Positions 1 through 11,192 are shown, counted from the first letter of the stretch. The stretch is 64,000 bases of DNA from Rhizophagus clarus (GCA_015698045.1 BLAL01000162.1:1116001-1180000); one strand, 5' to 3'. Program-made: numbers and translations. The notes: generated by a model not told the origin, from the sequence alone.

Positions 1-573
1 TCTTTAACCTGATTTTAATGGTTATCTCTTTTTCCTTTGTAATTTCTTTATTTTTAAAGATAAGTTATAAAAATCCAAAAAGAAATAATATTGGTATTTT
101 TTAAAAATAAATGTCTTTGAGAAAGATGAAAAATATTACATTTAATTAAAGTTTGCACAAATCATTATGTAACATTTATGGCATGTCATGAAACAAAAAC
201 GTTTCATAAATAAACCTGCAATCTGGTAATGATCGATTAACATTTACGCGTGTCTGTAACGTATCTTCCAAAATTAGCTTATAACTCAAGACCCTGTAAC
301 ATTAACCAGTCTGTATCCGCAGTAACAATCTTACAATACAATTCTGCGTTTTATTAATTTATATTACTATAAAAAGCTCAAAAAAAAAAAAACTTATAAT
401 AATTGCTGTAGATAAAATCTATAATTAACTCCCTTAGTTACTTAAAATATAAGCTGTAAACAACTCAGACTGTCAGACATCTCCCAATTTTAGGTTTTTA
501 AATTTTAAAAAAAATCTCTCATATTTATTATTATAGATTGCTAATTGAAGCAATACAATATGTTTTTTTTATT
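1..573. other. intergenic, no gene seen
   Basis: AT-rich sequence downstream of the NDUFAF6 stop codon. No reading frame or RNA gene could be supported. A short inverted repeat (ATGAAAC/GTTTCAT, 6-nt loop) lies near 188-207 but is too small to interpret. Confidence 0.6.
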
Positions 574-2043
574 TCAAAAAGTTCCTTTATTATAATTATA
601 CCATAAATAGAATGGCAATTTCCAATTTCTTACGGCTAATTTTGGATCAAATACATTAAAATTATATTTTTCCAATCGTTTAAGATATGAGTCACAAGGA
701 ACCTATATAATTTAAAATTAGTTTACAAATTTATGCAGGTTAAAAAAGTAAAATTATGATACATATTATAGTGAAACTTGTTACCGCTAATAATAAAGCG
801 GGTGAAGCTTGATTTGGAATGCTTTGTAAAAATGTTCTAGCTGTAAGTAAATGATCATGAGCCAATGTAGCAATCTCGAATATTGCATCTTCTAATCCTT
901 TTACTGGACCTTTACGAAATATTTCTTCTTGAGAAATGTTGTACTAAAAATAAATATCAAATAACTTTTACTTAAAGATTTTTCAATTGAAAAGCTCGAT
1001 ATAAATGTTTACCTTTGATGTAATTGCAGAAGGTAACAACATTCTCCTTTTGCTCACAAGATATGGAAATCCTCTCAGAATAGTGACTATTCCGATAGAT
1101 TTCCCTATATGACTTGCAGCATGATCAGCTTGTATGTCCTCAACTCCCAAAGACTGAAGATGTAAATAAAGAAGACATGATGCCGTATTCTCCCCATATG
1201 ATTCTAAATCTTTATTGTTAATATATGGCGGATCATTCAGTTGTGCATCCTATAGAAAAAAAAACAATCATTATTAATTAATTACTAAAACACAGTTTTT
1301 ATAATAATTTTATTTACCCTTTCATCAATTATCCTCCTAAAAAATAATGGTGATAATTGACAAATTTTCAGGGAATCGTATAAAACTTGAGCAATCGGCT
1401 GCTGGGGTGGATTTCCCTAAATATCAAATAATTTTTGTTAATAAATAATTCATATAATCAAAATTAATTTAACATACTTTGAAAGTACTATCAATTGTTT
1501 CTCGCCAAAATTGCATGCGCATGCTACCAAGTTGAGGTTTGCTGACTGATTCGCGAACCATTATTAGCTCAATATTTAATGCCCGTATTGCAAAATATAC
1601 TTTTTGCAAATGTTTTGGATAAAATGTTGATATTAAATAATTTTCAGGATCATGTTTTCTAACGTTTTAAATATTTTTAAATTAAAAAATAAATTTGTCT
1701 TAAATGTTATGGGAGAAAGTGTTCCTTGTTAAATTAATAATGAAATTATCTTCAACGAAATAAAAAAAAAAAAAAAATTAATTTATTACTTTACGAGGTC
1801 ACTGCAATATTTAATTGCAGCATGCAACTTCTCGTCTTCTTTAGCTGTACTATAACCTCTAGGAGATCCTATGATTCCTTTTCTGCAGGAAGCTATTCTA
1901 AGGGTGTTAATAATGTTGTTGTTTGCAAAAATTCGGGGAGCCATAACAACTAACGTCAAGTTACTTTGAACGAAAATTTTGCTGATAAGATGTTTATTAA
2001 GCCTGTTGTGTAACTCAAGATGGGTACTCATACTAATCTTCAA
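574..2043 (-). CDS. NDUFAF6: NDUFAF6-like mitochondrial complex I assembly factor (squalene/phytoene synthase fold)
   Basis: Six exons give a 352-residue protein: 2043-1790, 1658-1478, 1416-1318, 1249-1013, 943-785 and 702-574, all joined at GT-AG sites with the frame kept. The protein matches NDUFAF6, a mitochondrial matrix protein needed early in complex I assembly, which has a squalene/phytoene synthase fold but is not known to be an enzyme. Visible landmarks are a central FAIRALNIEL segment, RMQFWRETID, NPPQQP, and the family hallmark ADHAASHIGKSIGIVTILR. The Asp-rich metal-binding motifs of true prenyl synthases are not apparent. The N-terminus is basic and hydroxylated, fitting a mitochondrial presequence. 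Translation could start at the first ATG or at the in-frame MAPRIF about 33 codons later. The usual family length is about 330 residues. It is transcribed away from the AP-1 sigma gene. Confidence 0.9.
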
Positions 2044-2128
2044 ATGAAATTCCCCCAGTTCAAAAAGTGATTATTTGATTTTTTTATTTAGGGATTGTGA
2101 AATTTGGTTTTTTTTTGTTTAAATAAAC
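2044..2128. promoter_or_regulatory. short bidirectional promoter region
   Basis: Only about 85 bp separate the NDUFAF6 start codon (minus strand) from the proposed AP-1 sigma start codon (plus strand). The interval contains T-rich tracts. Shared promoter elements are inferred from spacing alone; no specific factor site is recognised. Confidence 0.4.
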
Positions 2129-2866
2129 ATGGTTCGTGCCTCCTTTTTGGACTTCAACTTTTTTCATAATTATTTAAATAATAATAATTTTTTTTTTATT
2201 TTTGCAATGCGAATGAATAGATTTTGTATCTATTTATTTTTAGTCGACATGGGAAAATGCGTTTGAAGAAATGGTTTCAATATTTTACTGATAAAGAAAA
2301 AACATCACTTACAACAGATTTAACAACAATAATATTAAGTCGTAAACGCTCGATGTGTAATGTCTTAGAACATGGTGAACATAAGGTACTTGAAATTTTG
2401 TGCATAATGTAAATTTTATAATGAATCTAATACCTATTTTTTTTTTTTTTTTTTTTATCTTCCTGATCACAACAAAAAGGTGATATATAAAAGATATGCT
2501 AGTCTGTATTTTGCGGCAGGAATTGACGGTAATGAAAATGAACTTTACATCTTAGAAGTAATTCATCGTTATGTTCAAATACTTGATGAATTTTTCGGAA
2601 ATGTATGCGAACTGGATATAATCTATAATTTTGATAAAGCGTATTATGCTTTGGATGAATTATTCATGGGCAAGTTTATTTTTTTAATAATTAATAATTA
2701 ATATAATTCATTATTATGAATTGATTTTTAAACTTTCATCTTTATTTCTATAGCCGGTGAATTACAGGAGCCAAATAAGAAGACAGTTATTAGACATATT
2801 AAATCATTTGAACAGACCTGTCAATTGGATATATTAACTCGTAATCTTGAAGAATCTATAAAGTAG
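2129..2866 (+). CDS. APS1: AP-1 clathrin adaptor complex, sigma subunit
   Basis: Exons 2221-2385, 2480-2669 and 2754-2866 encode a small adaptin (longin fold) with [40 protein letters not shown] and [10 protein letters not shown]. These are diagnostic of the AP-1 sigma subunit rather than AP-2 or AP-3 sigma. The complex sorts cargo between trans-Golgi and endosomes on the cytosolic face. The first exon is uncertain: the frame needs a start upstream of an in-frame TAG just before 2221, and ATG at 2129-2131 spliced directly to 2221 would give 156 residues, the normal family length, but its donor (GTTCGT) is poor. The intron after 2669 uses a GC donor (GCAAGT) with a TAG acceptor; using it restores the expected Gly-Glu-Leu junction. 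An alternative short first exon cannot be excluded. Confidence 0.85.
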
Positions 2867-4003
2867 AATTGATTTATAAATCAAGATCTATCATGATTTT
2901 TATACAATAATATTTACCGATTTGTATAATTAATTTTTGAATGATTTTTCAGCGTAATAATATAGGTATTTCCCTTTTTTTCCAATATGTAAATGTGTTT
3001 TCTTTTGAATTTATTTTATTTTAATAAAAATTATTTTTATTATTCAGTTTAAATTACAAAAAAAAAAATATTTTCTTAAGTGACGTTCCTCCCCTCCCAT
3101 AGTATTGTTCAGTCCAATATATAGATAGATATTTTTTTCAAAAAAAATACTAAATATAAATATCAGGTATACAGCAAATAAATTTGGTGTAAAATAATAG
3201 AATATCAAAAAAAAAAAAAATATTACAAAATATTTAAAACATATGTTTAAAATTATCAAAATCAGTTAATTTTAAATAAAAAATATAATTATATTATTTT
3301 TTTTCTCTCTTTTTTGTTTTTTTTTTCTCTCTTTTTTGTTTTTTTTTTCTCTCTTTTTTGTTTTTTTTTTCTTAATTTCTTTTTTTTTTTAATATATTTT
3401 TATTTTTTTCTAGTTTGCAATTAAAATATATTCTTTTTTTTATTTGTTTTTTAATTTTATTTTAATTAAAATTATCTTTTCCTCATACTATTTTTAGTAA
3501 ATTCTTTTTTTTAATATTATATAATGTATTTTACTCTTAAAACTTAATTATATAGCTGATTTACTTTTTTATTTTATTACCTATATTTTTTTTTATGCTG
3601 CTTTTTACATTATAAATTTTATTTAATATTATAAATTTTTATTTTTTGGTTTATAAGTTAAACTTTTTTATGAATTTATTTTTTATTTTCATATTTTATT
3701 ATTTTACAATTATTAGATTATAAGATATCATTAATAAAAGTTTTAGATATTTTAAAATATAAAATATAATATTATTTAAAATTAAATATTTTTCAAATAA
3801 AAAAAGAGTACTTAATTTCAAAATTATACATATTATATTTTTTATATATCATATTATATATTAGATAAAGTTAATATTTTACTTTTTATTAAAAATATTT
3901 AGAATTTTAATAATATTTTTAAACATACTTTTATAATAAGCATTATATATATATATAGCATATTTATAGGTTTATTAAAATATTAAAAAGTTATTTTTAT
4001 TAT
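2867..4003. other. AT-rich intergenic DNA
   Basis: Downstream of AP-1 sigma; no coding sequence seen. Apart from the 22-bp tandem repeat annotated separately it is T-rich low-complexity sequence. Confidence 0.6.
3301..3366. repeat. 22-bp tandem repeat, 3 copies
   Basis: Three identical consecutive 22-bp units of the form TTTTCTCTC-T6-G-T6. The exact identity suggests recent slippage or expansion. Confidence 0.9.
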
Positions 4004-5580
4004 ACATGAAACTAAAATTACCTAATTTTGACTTCTAAAATAATTAAAATGATCAAAATTAATTTGTCTTTAAATTACAAAAATCAGATGATTAAAATTA
4101 AAATTGATTAGTCATATAACTTATTAATTAGATTTACCAATCCAATCACTATTCTATTTTATATTTTATTAAAAAAAATTTTTTATTTTCATAGAAATCA
4201 ATCTTTTAACTTTGACTTCTGAATAATTTTAAAACAGATAGGTTTTTTTTTAAATATATTAGTATAAGAATATTTTTATTATTATTCTTTTTTATTTTTT
4301 TTATAAAAATAAATCTTTTAGTATCATATATAATGAAAATGATTTTAAAGGTAAATGTTTTTTAATATTAATTTAATAAAAAACATTACTAATATTCTTT
4401 TTTTTTTCTTTTTTATAAAATTTTTTTAACTTTGTAGAAAAATAGATTTTTCAGCATATTTTTTGAAAGTATAATTTTAAAGGTAAAAATAAAAGGTAGA
4501 GTTTTTTTTAATATTTAATAAGATATTATTAACATTTTTTCTTTACTTTTTTATAGGTTTTTCAACTTTGTAAAGAAACAGTCCTTTCAGCATATTTTTT
4601 AAAAATATAATTTTAAAAGTAAAAATGGATTAAAAATTTTTTTTTTAATATTTAATAAGAATATTACAAGATCTCGGATATTACTGATACAACTCATAAT
4701 CATGAAAAAGAGCAAATTGATATGAAATTTAGAAGTTAAAAAACATGTTTTTTGCAATTTTCTCATCAACCAGTGATCCAAATTGGATGAATTTTTTTTT
4801 TAAAATGTAGCTCTCAATGAGATCTACAAAATAAAAAAAGTTTATCGAAATTGGTTGAATAGATGGCGAGATATCCTTAAAAAACTAAAAGAGCAAATTG
4901 GCTTAATTTTGAAAAAAATGGGTAAAAAAAAATGTAAGTTATTTTAGTAATGTCTGGGGTCCTAATATTACTAATATTCTTTTTTTTTTTGTAAAGTTTT
5001 TTTTAACTTTATAAAAAAAAACTCTTTAAAGTATTTTTAAAAGTAATAGATAAAGTTGAAATTCTTTTTAATATTATAATATAAAAATATTTATTAATAT
5101 TTTTTTTTATTGCATTTTGTAAAAACAAAACTTTCAATATGTTTTTGAAGGTAATAAGTATGATTGAAAAATTTTTTTTAACATTATAATATAAAAATGT
5201 TTACTAATATTTTTTTTTATTCTATTTTATAGAAATGGTTTTTTTAGTTATGATTTCTAGATAATCTTAAAATAAATATGATTTTTAATATTTTTTATTA
5301 GTATTTAAATAAAAATATTATTATTAATATTTTTTTTTTAATTTCTTCCTTGTGATTAGTATTTTGATTTTTGTAATCTGTATTTTAATTCATAATTTAG
5401 CATTTTAACTATTGTAATTTAGTATTTTAATTCTTATGATTTAATTTGATTTTTAGAATTTATTTCAATTTTATAATTAATTATGATTGTCAAAATTCAT
5501 TTCAGTTTTGTATTTTGACTATGAAATTTTTGCCAACTTTTTCTACTTTTAGATTTTAATTTCTATTTTATTTATAAGTA
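4004..5580 (+). mobile_element. dispersed repeat family, copy A (long, with internal ~105-150 bp repeats)
   Basis: The left end (ATGAAACTAAAATTAC, followed by repeated AAAATGATCAAAAT-type words) recurs at about 19793 (plus) and, reverse complemented, at about 31066. The right end, rich in TTTTGACTATGAAATTTTTG-like words, recurs reverse complemented near 30000-30060. The interior is a degenerate tandem array whose units carry AACTTTGTAGAAA, TTCAGCATATTTTTTGAAAG and AATATTAATAAG-like segments. No protein is encoded. Clear terminal inverted repeats were not established, so the class is open (non-autonomous DNA element or degenerate satellite). The copy is interrupted by a 296-bp MITE. Confidence 0.55.
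4660..4971. mobile_element. MITE copy 1 with 8-bp target duplication
   Basis: A 296-bp element (4668-4963) flanked by the direct repeat AATATTAC (4660-4667 and 4964-4971). Its ends are imperfect inverted repeats of the form A-R-G/A-A-Y-C-Y-C/T-R-GA-Y-ATTACT. A second copy at 17336-17630 is nearly the same length and about 90% similar by eye. Both contain an internal direct sub-repeat AAAGAGCAAATTG. It lies inside a larger repeat array, and neighbouring array units read ATTACTAATATTC without interruption, supporting insertion. An 8-bp duplication fits hAT, P or Merlin-type transposases, but the terminal bases do not settle which. Confidence 0.85.
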
Positions 5581-6132
5581 AAATATGGGTTAATTTTACA
5601 TTTATAACTAATATATTTCATAATCAGTAAAGTAAAAAAATATATGTTACAAATATTATAATTTCTTTATTTTAAACAAGTTTAAGTAAACTTTTTAATA
5701 GTAGTATCTACTTGAATATGATAGAATACCAAAGTTTAATAAGTAAAACTTAACAAAATCTTGGAATAAATAAAAATCTGATGTTATGAACTTGCTAAAA
5801 CAAAATGAAAAAATTATTAAACTAATATATATCAAATCATTATATATTATATATAACAAATCAAAAAATGGATGATAATATAAAATTATAAAAAGAAATA
5901 TTAAATAGTACAATTTTTGTAAATATGTTATATAGATAGTCAGAAATTAATTTGATATTGTAAAAATTTAGATTACAGGTACAACTATGTATTTGAATAT
6001 TTTTGCAAAAAATCTAGCTAGTATTCTTTGATATTTTCATCTAAATCATATAAAAATCCTTCTATTATTAAATAATAATATATTACAAATCAAGTTTCTT
6101 ATATATATATATACTATATTTTTAATTTTAAG
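5581..6132. other. AT-rich spacer, nothing recognised
   Basis: Between the large repeat and the polyadenylated retroelement. Short open frames here have low-complexity composition and no supporting motif. Confidence 0.5.
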
Positions 6133-8199
6133 AATATTATACAAATACTAAAAAGAAAGGAACTTTTTTCTGTAGATCTGTAAACCAAATTTTCATAGAA
6201 GAAAAAATTTTTTATTTTTATCATGAAGAAAGGTTTTTTGCTAATAAAACCAGTCTTAAAAATAGTATCAACGTCTTCTATGACTCAAGTTATCCGTACT
6301 TCTGCTTCAAAAAATGTTTCTTCTAACCGTTTTCATAATATTATAGTAGATTTTATTTCAGGACTTATTAAAAGGAACCTTTCATCAATTTTTAGCTCAA
6401 TAATAACTTCAAACTCCTCAATTATTGATAAGTTTCTTAACACTTATAAGGACCAAGCTATTCCTATAGAAAAGTTGTTACAACATATTAACTACAACGA
6501 CTGTTTTCCTATCATAGCTTAATTTTTAGCTACTTTTCTTAATCTCTTTCTTTTGGATGATGAAAACCAGGAAATTTTATTTATAGATTCTAAAATTTAC
6601 CAAGTGTTGGAACACAGCAACAAACAATTTTCAGATATGAAAGATCTAGGGGATCCTATATACCAATCAGATACGTTAATGAATTTTGATGAGATTGATG
6701 AAGAATTACAAGAATTATTGAACAATAGTCTAGGCATCATACCTCTGCACAATATCACATCTTTACCTGTCACACCTTTGACCAAATCTAAGAAAAGAAG
6801 TGTTAAAAAAAAGGTCCATAAAGAGAGACAACAGTTGCAATTACAAACTCTTTCTAGACTAGATAAACAAATAGTGTTCACTTTTAACACAGAATCTCCT
6901 GAGTATACACCCTCTAAACCTTTTGGTTCAAGAATAGTTACTTTTAATCAAAGTTTACTTTCTCCTCCTTCCACACCTTTTAAGCAGTTGAAGCGAGATT
7001 CCAAACCACAATCAATGCTTACTAATAATAGAAAGAAATTAAAGCAGAAAAAGACAGATAAATCTTTTAAGAATGACAATATTATCATTACTGGATATTG
7101 TCTTCAAGATCAGAAACAAGCACAATTATTAGATCTTGTAGTTTATGATATTCCAGCCAAATGGGATAACTATACTCTATTGGCCAATTTAGGATGATAA
7201 AGTAAGGTTATATCAGTCAGCACAAGAGTGCACAAAAAGTATTTATTTGCAAGGGTTCGACTAATTTCTGACCATGAGTGCTTGAAATGCTACAATGGAG
7301 GGGACTGGACTGTTAACTTAGAAGAAATTCCTGTTCAATGGTTCCCAGCTTTCTGGAATCTTTTTGAAAGAAAATAGCGTGAGAAATTCTAAGCTGTTGT
7401 ATACAATATTTCAGATGATATAACAGATGCCTTCTTATTTCCAAATGGACGCTTGCATCAATTCTTATTGGATAGTAGCATTAAATCTTTTAAAATAGTT
7501 AAAGAAGTTGATGGGTCTAGAAAGATGATAGGTTATTTTAACACTTGGGATCATGTTTCCACTCGCATTAATAACCCTTAGCTTTAGAATAATATAAGAA
7601 TCTCTTAATGCTGTTATTCCACTCCCAACTTCAAGAAGTTACGTAAATTTACTTGAATTGCAATGCAGATAAGTCCTTAAGGATACTGCATGGGTCTAAC
7701 TCTTCCTTTTCAGGTTTAATACTAATAATCATAAGAATGATCATAATAAAACTCCTAAATCTGATCACTCTACTAAGAAGATCGATCACTTAAGAACTGG
7801 CCAGTCATCTAAGCTGGATGTAAAACATTTAATAGCTGGATTAAAGGTATTATTGGAACATTATATTTAGTTTAGTTGATGAGATCGATTGTTAATCTAT
7901 GTTAATTTCTTGTCATACTTTGCATTTACTTTATATAATATTTTTTTGTTTTATTAGATCGTAGAATTTTCTTTTTTCTTTTTCATTTTCTTTATACCTT
8001 GAACAATTCTATAACTAGACTTCCTATTACATTAAAAAGAATAGGCTAAGGATATAGTAGTTATGAGACACATTTGTGACTCTAGTGTGAGGAATAGGTG
8101 GGTTTTGTCTATTAGTAATTTTGTACTCTTATCAATTTTTTTTCTAATAAAATTAGCACATCTTTTAACTATAAAAAAAAAAAAAAGAAATATTATACA
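6133..8199 (+). mobile_element. polyadenylated retroelement carrying only an ORF1-like gene
   Basis: The insertion is bounded by the direct repeat AATATTATACA (6133-6143 and 8189-8199) and ends in a poly(A) run at 8173-8186, with AATAAA (8146-8151) 21 nt upstream of the tail. These are marks of target-primed reverse transcription. It contains one decayed ORF1-like gene and a 3' untranslated region but no reverse transcriptase, so it probably depended on another element. The 5' leader (around 6160-6222) recurs at about 22221-22290, and the ORF and 3' UTR recur at 20216-22075. The element is about 2.05 kb. Confidence 0.8.
6223..7869 (+). pseudogene. ORF1-like retroelement protein, broken by stop codons
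   Basis: One reading frame can be followed from ATG 6223 to about 7578 through stops at 6520 (TAA), 7195/7198 (TGA, TAA), 7375 (TAG) and 7390 (TAA). A shifted frame then continues to a final TAG at 7867-7869. The N-terminal part is Ser/Thr/Pro- and Lys/Arg-rich. The second half has the pattern VVYDIPAKWDNYTLL ... KKYLFARVRLI ... CYNGGDWTV ... PVQWFPAFWNL ... YFNTWDHVSTRINNP. From memory this resembles proteins that accompany reverse transcriptases in Rhizophagus genomes; its RNA-binding role is inferred. The TAG and TAA at 7375 and 7390 sit where CAG and CAA would give Gln, consistent with C-to-T decay. Not functional as it stands. Confidence 0.65.
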
Positions 8200-8351
8200 G
8201 ATTATAAATAAAAGTTTACTAATGCAAATATTAAACCAAGTTATTTCTCATCTATTTTAAAATGTTAATTCAAATCCTATTATTTTTATATTATTATATA
8301 ATAATTAAAAAAAAAGAAATATTAAGTTATATTTATATATTACTATATCAT

Positions 8352-8530
8352 ATAATTTAGTATATAAAATCCTATATAATCTAATAGTTACTATGGAAGT
8401 CTTCTGGATGAGGAACAGATTTAGAGTTTTAATAAATTAGTAATATACAACAGAACTTTCTGTAATTTATATAACTAATAAACTCATGAATTGCACTACC
8501 TTGCAAAAAAAAAAAAATAATTTAGTATAT
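8352..8530 (+). mobile_element. short polyadenylated insertion (severely 5'-truncated LINE or SINE)
   Basis: Sequence 8366-8516 lies between perfect 14-bp direct repeats ATAATTTAGTATAT (8352-8365 and 8517-8530) and ends in poly(A), with AATAAA (8477-8482) 22 nt before the tail. ACTATGGAAG occurs about 113 nt before the tail, as in the larger insertion ending at 21907, so both are probably 3' ends of one LINE family. Confidence 0.8.
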
Positions 8531-9894
8531 GAACTTATATATTTTATTTTTGTATTACTCTGGTAGTCGATTTCATAAGTATATATTTATATTTAATTAT
8601 ATATTTTTACGTGAGTAGAAATGTATCAGATAATAAAAAATTTCCTTAGTAAAAAAAATATTCCAAATTAAAACAAATACATATTTTTTTTATTTTTGAA
8701 TATTAATATATTAATATAGTCAGATCTTCTCAAGTTGGTTACACCATTAACTGATGATTATATAGAGTGTGTATAGTATATAATTTTTTTTATCAGAAAT
8801 CAGAAATAAAAATTATTAGTTTTAGCCTAAATTATAAATTATAAAATTATAAATCACATGAATTGCATATTTTTGATAATAGTTATTTTATAAAAAACAA
8901 TTTTGAAAATTTCTTATAATCTATATTCTAAAAAGAGAAATTTGTTTATAATCTAACTAAAATTATGATTTAACTGAAATTATAGTGACTATAAAAAGGT
9001 TTAATTACTAGTAAAAATAATATGTATGTTGTGAATCATATAGTAATAGTGATTATAACCAAATTGTAATTATAAAAAGGTAAATTAACTAAGTAAAAGT
9101 CAGTTTTATAAAATTAAATTTTTATATAAAGGTGTAACTATATAAGATATGATTGTATGGAGGTCTGACTGTATTACATCATATAAACATATAATTTGAA
9201 ATAAATTATCTTATCTTTTTTGAATTTTTCAGTAAGACTGATTTATTAAAACAATACATTACCAAGCCTAAGGTAGAAAACAATAAATTAAAACTAAAAT
9301 ATTGAATTTAAGGTTAGAATTGTAAAATTAAAAGACAGGCAATAGTAAAATATATTAGTAAATTAATAAAAATCTATTATCTATATCATAAAAGATATAA
9401 TTATATATTAATTAGTAAAATTTTTTTAGTATTGGGTATTCTTACTAAAATGATTTTTTCTTATTAACTATTGGGCAGATGTATTATATATATTTTTGAT
9501 GAAAATTTTCTAGTAAATCTTTCATAATATTGATACATAAATTTATTTTTTACATATAAACTTTTTTTATACAAACTTATATTTAATAAAATGTTTTATT
9601 TTGACTATAAATATATTATTAATAAACTTTTTAAAAGTTTTGTCAAGAGAGTGTACCAAAGATTTTTGCATTATTTTAAAAATCCTGTTTTATTAGAATT
9701 TATTTCTAAGAAACCTGAATGAATTGAATCATATTTAAAGTATATATTAGAAATTTATAAGAACTTATTAAATAGGAAATACAGAACTATGGCTTAAAAA
9801 AAAATATTGTATCCTTGAAGTTAGCCAGAATGTAATGTATTTCCAGCATTACTGATTATATATATTACAGATAATAATACTCAAACTAACAAAT
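8531..9894. other. AT-rich DNA without recognised genes
   Basis: No frame, RNA gene or clear repeat boundary was supported. Scattered TATA-rich tracts only. Confidence 0.5.
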
Positions 9895-10140
9895 ATTACT
9901 TGTAATCATAAAGAAGAAAACAATTACCAGGTTATAAATGAACTTAAAGTTCTATTCCAACACCTGCTTGATTATAATAAAAGGACTTTTGAAAAATTCA
10001 TATGGAATATAGAAAAAGAATATATATAGAGAGAAAGTCAAATACGAATAAGAAATTGTGGTGTGAAATTGATAATCTGAAGACATAATTGCAGGTGGCA
10101 GAAAAAGAGCTAGTATCTATGAAGTTGGATTCTACTCATT
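9895..10140 (+). pseudogene. possible remnant of a coiled-coil coding region
   Basis: Plus-strand frames read as Lys/Glu/Leu-rich segments (for example VINELKVLFQHLLDYNKRTF, then after a frame change LWCEIDNLKT and LQVAEKELVSMKLDS). This is typical of a coiled coil, broken by stops and at least one frameshift. No family is recognised. It adjoins the ATPase remnant but lies on the opposite strand, so a common origin is not shown. Confidence 0.25.
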
Positions 10141-10345
10141 AGTTTGGGCACTTTTTTCCTTGTACTTTTGCCTTGCCTCTATTTCCTTTTGCAAATTCAG
10201 TGAAAATCTTAGCCAAATTGCAAGAGAATTATTTTAGGCTTATCTAGATCAAACATAATAAATTCACCTTTTCAGAGGTAGCTGTTAATGATCATCGATG
10301 CATTTTTTATATTATCAGTATGATTATGAGATAAAAAAACCTTGA
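10141..10345 (-). pseudogene. second remnant of the P-loop ATPase family (C-terminal part)
   Basis: The minus strand reads TDNIKNASMIINSYL, a stop, then KGEFIMFDLDKP. It aligns with the locus at 11935-12120 (TEDVKNASMVINSYLRKGEF...). The in-frame TGA stands where the better copy has CGA (Arg), a C-to-T change. Further frame losses follow. This is a relic of the family annotated at 11905-12980, roughly 1.8 kb away in the same orientation. Confidence 0.6.
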
Positions 10346-10803
10346 GCTAAAACAAGGATGACGAAAGCATGTACAGTATGGAATCCTATATATGTATGTG
10401 TGGTGGTCAATTTATATACTTTTCATATATACATACGTTATTATATATATAATAAAAACGTATATATGTATGGATATAGTGTATCCCGTAATTATACATT
10501 ATTCTCGTTTGGCTGCACATTTTTTTTATTTTTACAATTTTTTTAGCATATATATTTTTATGGTTTATTTTATTTGCAATACTCTTTCGGCTGTATGCCA
10601 TTGATTTATCGGGTGGGTCACTTGGGCAAATAGTCTACCTCTGCGCCACGTAGAATGTAATGATCAGAATCATATGACTTCGAAAATTTGGCTGAAATAT
10701 CAACGTAAATAATCCACGACTTACGAGCTATGATTTTTTTTGTAAAACAATATCAATGCTTAGCTCAAAAAGGTTCTAAAAACTGTCTGATGAATCACAC
10801 AGA
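10346..10803. other. spacer, nothing recognised
   Basis: Contains an ATATATGTATG-rich stretch (10385-10475). Overlapping open frames on both strands come from this simple sequence and are not supported as genes. Confidence 0.5.
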
Positions 10804-11192
10804 ATGGCACATTGTATACTTGATTACTGGAAAGTATGTTTGTTAGTTTGTAGTGAGATAAAGTCTCATTTTTATGAGGCTAAAGAAGGCAATCGAGATA
10901 TGGCCAAGCTGGGACGCGTAAAGTCGACCGGTCATGAACGGAAAGTTCGACACCTCTCCTCAACCTTATTAATTTTTGAGAGCTATACTAATTCTATCTT
11001 TTCTTGAGGAAGCTGAGGAAGTTGGGGAAGCCTCTCCCATAATCACCTCCTAATCTTCGAGATAATACCCAACACGAGCAGGAACACCGGGAAATAACCT
11101 TCAAGTGGGATGGTACTTAGGAAAAAAAAGAAGGTTCGCTATATTGAATCTTCAAGCTCAGATTCTGATGATTACGTAGAAGGATCTAAGGT
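10804..11192 (+). pseudogene. coding-like fragment ending in an acidic Ser/Asp stretch
   Basis: Base composition is less AT-rich than the surroundings. Plus-strand frames include LGRVKSTGHERKVRHLSS and, after frame changes, KKKKVRYIESSSSDSDDYVEG followed by a plausible donor (AAG|GTATTG at about 11190). It looks like a decayed nuclear-type or mobile-element protein with a basic then acidic tail. No family is recognised. Confidence 0.3.

Noticed and set aside
188..207. Small inverted repeat ATGAAAC/GTTTCAT
   Set aside because: A 7-bp stem is expected by chance in 64 kb of AT-rich DNA.
10358..10604. Three overlapping open frames on both strands
   Set aside because: They fall in ATATATGTATG simple sequence and encode Tyr/Ile-rich products without motifs.
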